A DNA stretch of 64,000 bases, taken from Burkholderia multivorans ATCC BAA-247 (GTDB lineage: Bacteria; Pseudomonadota; Gammaproteobacteria; Burkholderiales; Burkholderiaceae). Positions 63,585 through 64,000 of this stretch are shown here, in pieces; the first letter of the stretch is position 1; each line of letters opens with the position of its first letter. The notes under the pieces were generated by a model. That model did not search any database. It was not told the DNA's origin and was given only the letters and a program-made list of their open reading frames with translations. The stretch covers positions 2,604,001-2,668,000 of the forward strand of contig NZ_CP009832.1 of the NCBI RefSeq assembly GCF_000959525.1, in the 5' to 3' direction. Made by a program: the position numbers and the translations under genes.

Positions 63585-64000
63585 TCACATGCCGAGCGCC
63601 TTGCGCACATCGGCGAGCTGATCGACGCCGTCGATGATGCGGATCATGTTCAGCACGTCAATCTCGCAGATCACCGCACCGTCGATCTCGGCCTTGTAGT
63701 AAGACAGATCGGCCGTGTACTTCAGCTCCGACGTCGAGCCCGGCTTCCAGCTGCCGGGATCGTATTCGGACAGCATGCCGCGCATGATGAGCGCGACCGA
63801 CTTCACCTTGCCCCGCGTGTCGCGAAACGCACCGCGAAAGGTGGCGTTGAACGCGCTGTTGTCGGCCAGCCCGAAGAACTTCAGCACGTCACGCTCGACG
63901 CTCCCCATGGTGAACGCCGCCTGCAGCCCCTCCATACCTTGGTCGACCTTGACGGGCGCGTCCATGCCGCCCGCGCGATAGTCCTCCGTCTTGATCTTCA
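63585..64000 (-). CDS. Phage major tail tube protein FII (partial, 5' end outside window)
   Basis: The C-terminal about 138 residues of a P2-type tail tube protein. Reading starts at the window edge with KIKTEDYRAGGMDAPVKVDQ, then VERDVLKFFGLADNSAFNAT and KVKSVALIMRGMLSEYDPGS, then the C-terminal VICEIDVLNMIRIIDGVDQL. The full-length protein is usually about 170 residues, so roughly 30 residues are missing. The internal ATG at 63965 is not the true start. It forms the inner tube of the contractile tail. Confidence 0.93.
   Translation of the reverse strand, partial: KIKTEDYRAGGMDAPVKVDQGMEGLQAAFTMGSVERDVLKFFGLADNSAFNATFRGAFRDTRGKVKSVALIMRGMLSEYDPGSWKPGSTSELKYTADLSYYKAEIDGAVICEIDVLNMIRIIDGVDQLADVRKALGM

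Larger units (their letters stand above)
53185..64000. mobile_element. End of a P2-like prophage with cargo (right part continues beyond the window)
   Basis: From the tRNA-like remnant onward the genes are phage: a minus-strand FII, E/E', T, U, X, D tail run in the P2 order, then a lambda-like lysis cassette, dam, and a plus-strand cargo pair next to the attachment side. In P2 the D end of the late tail operon also lies beside the prophage end, so the position is consistent. Integrase, repressor, replication, capsid and terminase genes and the second attachment site are not in the window. The left limit is taken as the first base after the tRNA-like sequence and could be off by tens of bases. 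Confidence 0.82.

Overview
The window is high-GC, densely coded DNA that looks like the main chromosome of a Burkholderia (Burkholderia cepacia complex type) betaproteobacterium. The assignment rests on the set of housekeeping proteins (PurT, a very long FtsK with an Ala/Pro/Ser/Thr linker, an RsxB-Nth pair, intracellular PHA depolymerase, ParE-ParC), on codon use strongly biased to G/C at third positions, and on the P2-like prophage at the right end. No species call can be made from the sequence alone.

Layout. 0-11 kb: RhlE helicase, an MliC-like protein, a small lipoprotein, PurT, a META-domain lipoprotein, the FtsK translocase and a secreted lactonase. 11-20 kb: a GH15 glycosidase, PhaZ depolymerase with a PhaR-like operator, a TetR regulator, RsxB-Nth, an EamA transporter, a DUF1841 protein and two small cytochromes c. 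20-33 kb: a MoxR-CoxE pair, BenE, transaldolase, a VOC protein, a DUF3311-solute symporter pair, a spermidine-synthase-like protein, a HigBA toxin-antitoxin module and the htpG-ubiC-DNA glycosylase operon. 33-45 kb: a MocR regulator divergent from a run of VOC protein, EamA exporter, aminotransferase, RidA and PhzF; then a GGDEF-EAL protein, ChrA, a PACE exporter with divergent LysR regulator, and a CopD-like protein. 45-53 kb: topoisomerase IV (parE-parC, with DnaA-box-like sites upstream of parE), an ABC-F ATPase, a DUF4399 protein and rubredoxin.

53.1-64 kb: the end of a P2-like prophage. It starts at a tRNA-like remnant just after rubredoxin. Reading leftwards from the right edge, the minus strand carries tail tube FII (cut by the window), gpE/E' with a frameshift, tape measure, gpU, gpX and gpD, then a lambda-like lysis cassette (holin, transglycosylase, Rz with nested Rz1) and an orphan Dam methylase. 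Between dam and the attachment side lies an 806-residue plus-strand gene whose base composition is far more A/T-rich than its surroundings. The protein has a zinc ribbon followed by a PD-(D/E)xK nuclease signature (Asp650, Glu671, Lys673).

This 806-residue protein is the best candidate for an undescribed system in the window. It sits as cargo at the end of a P2-like prophage, a place known in other P2-like phages to carry anti-phage genes, and is followed after 5 bases by a 97-residue protein of unknown function. Everything about its function beyond the nuclease and zinc motifs is inference.
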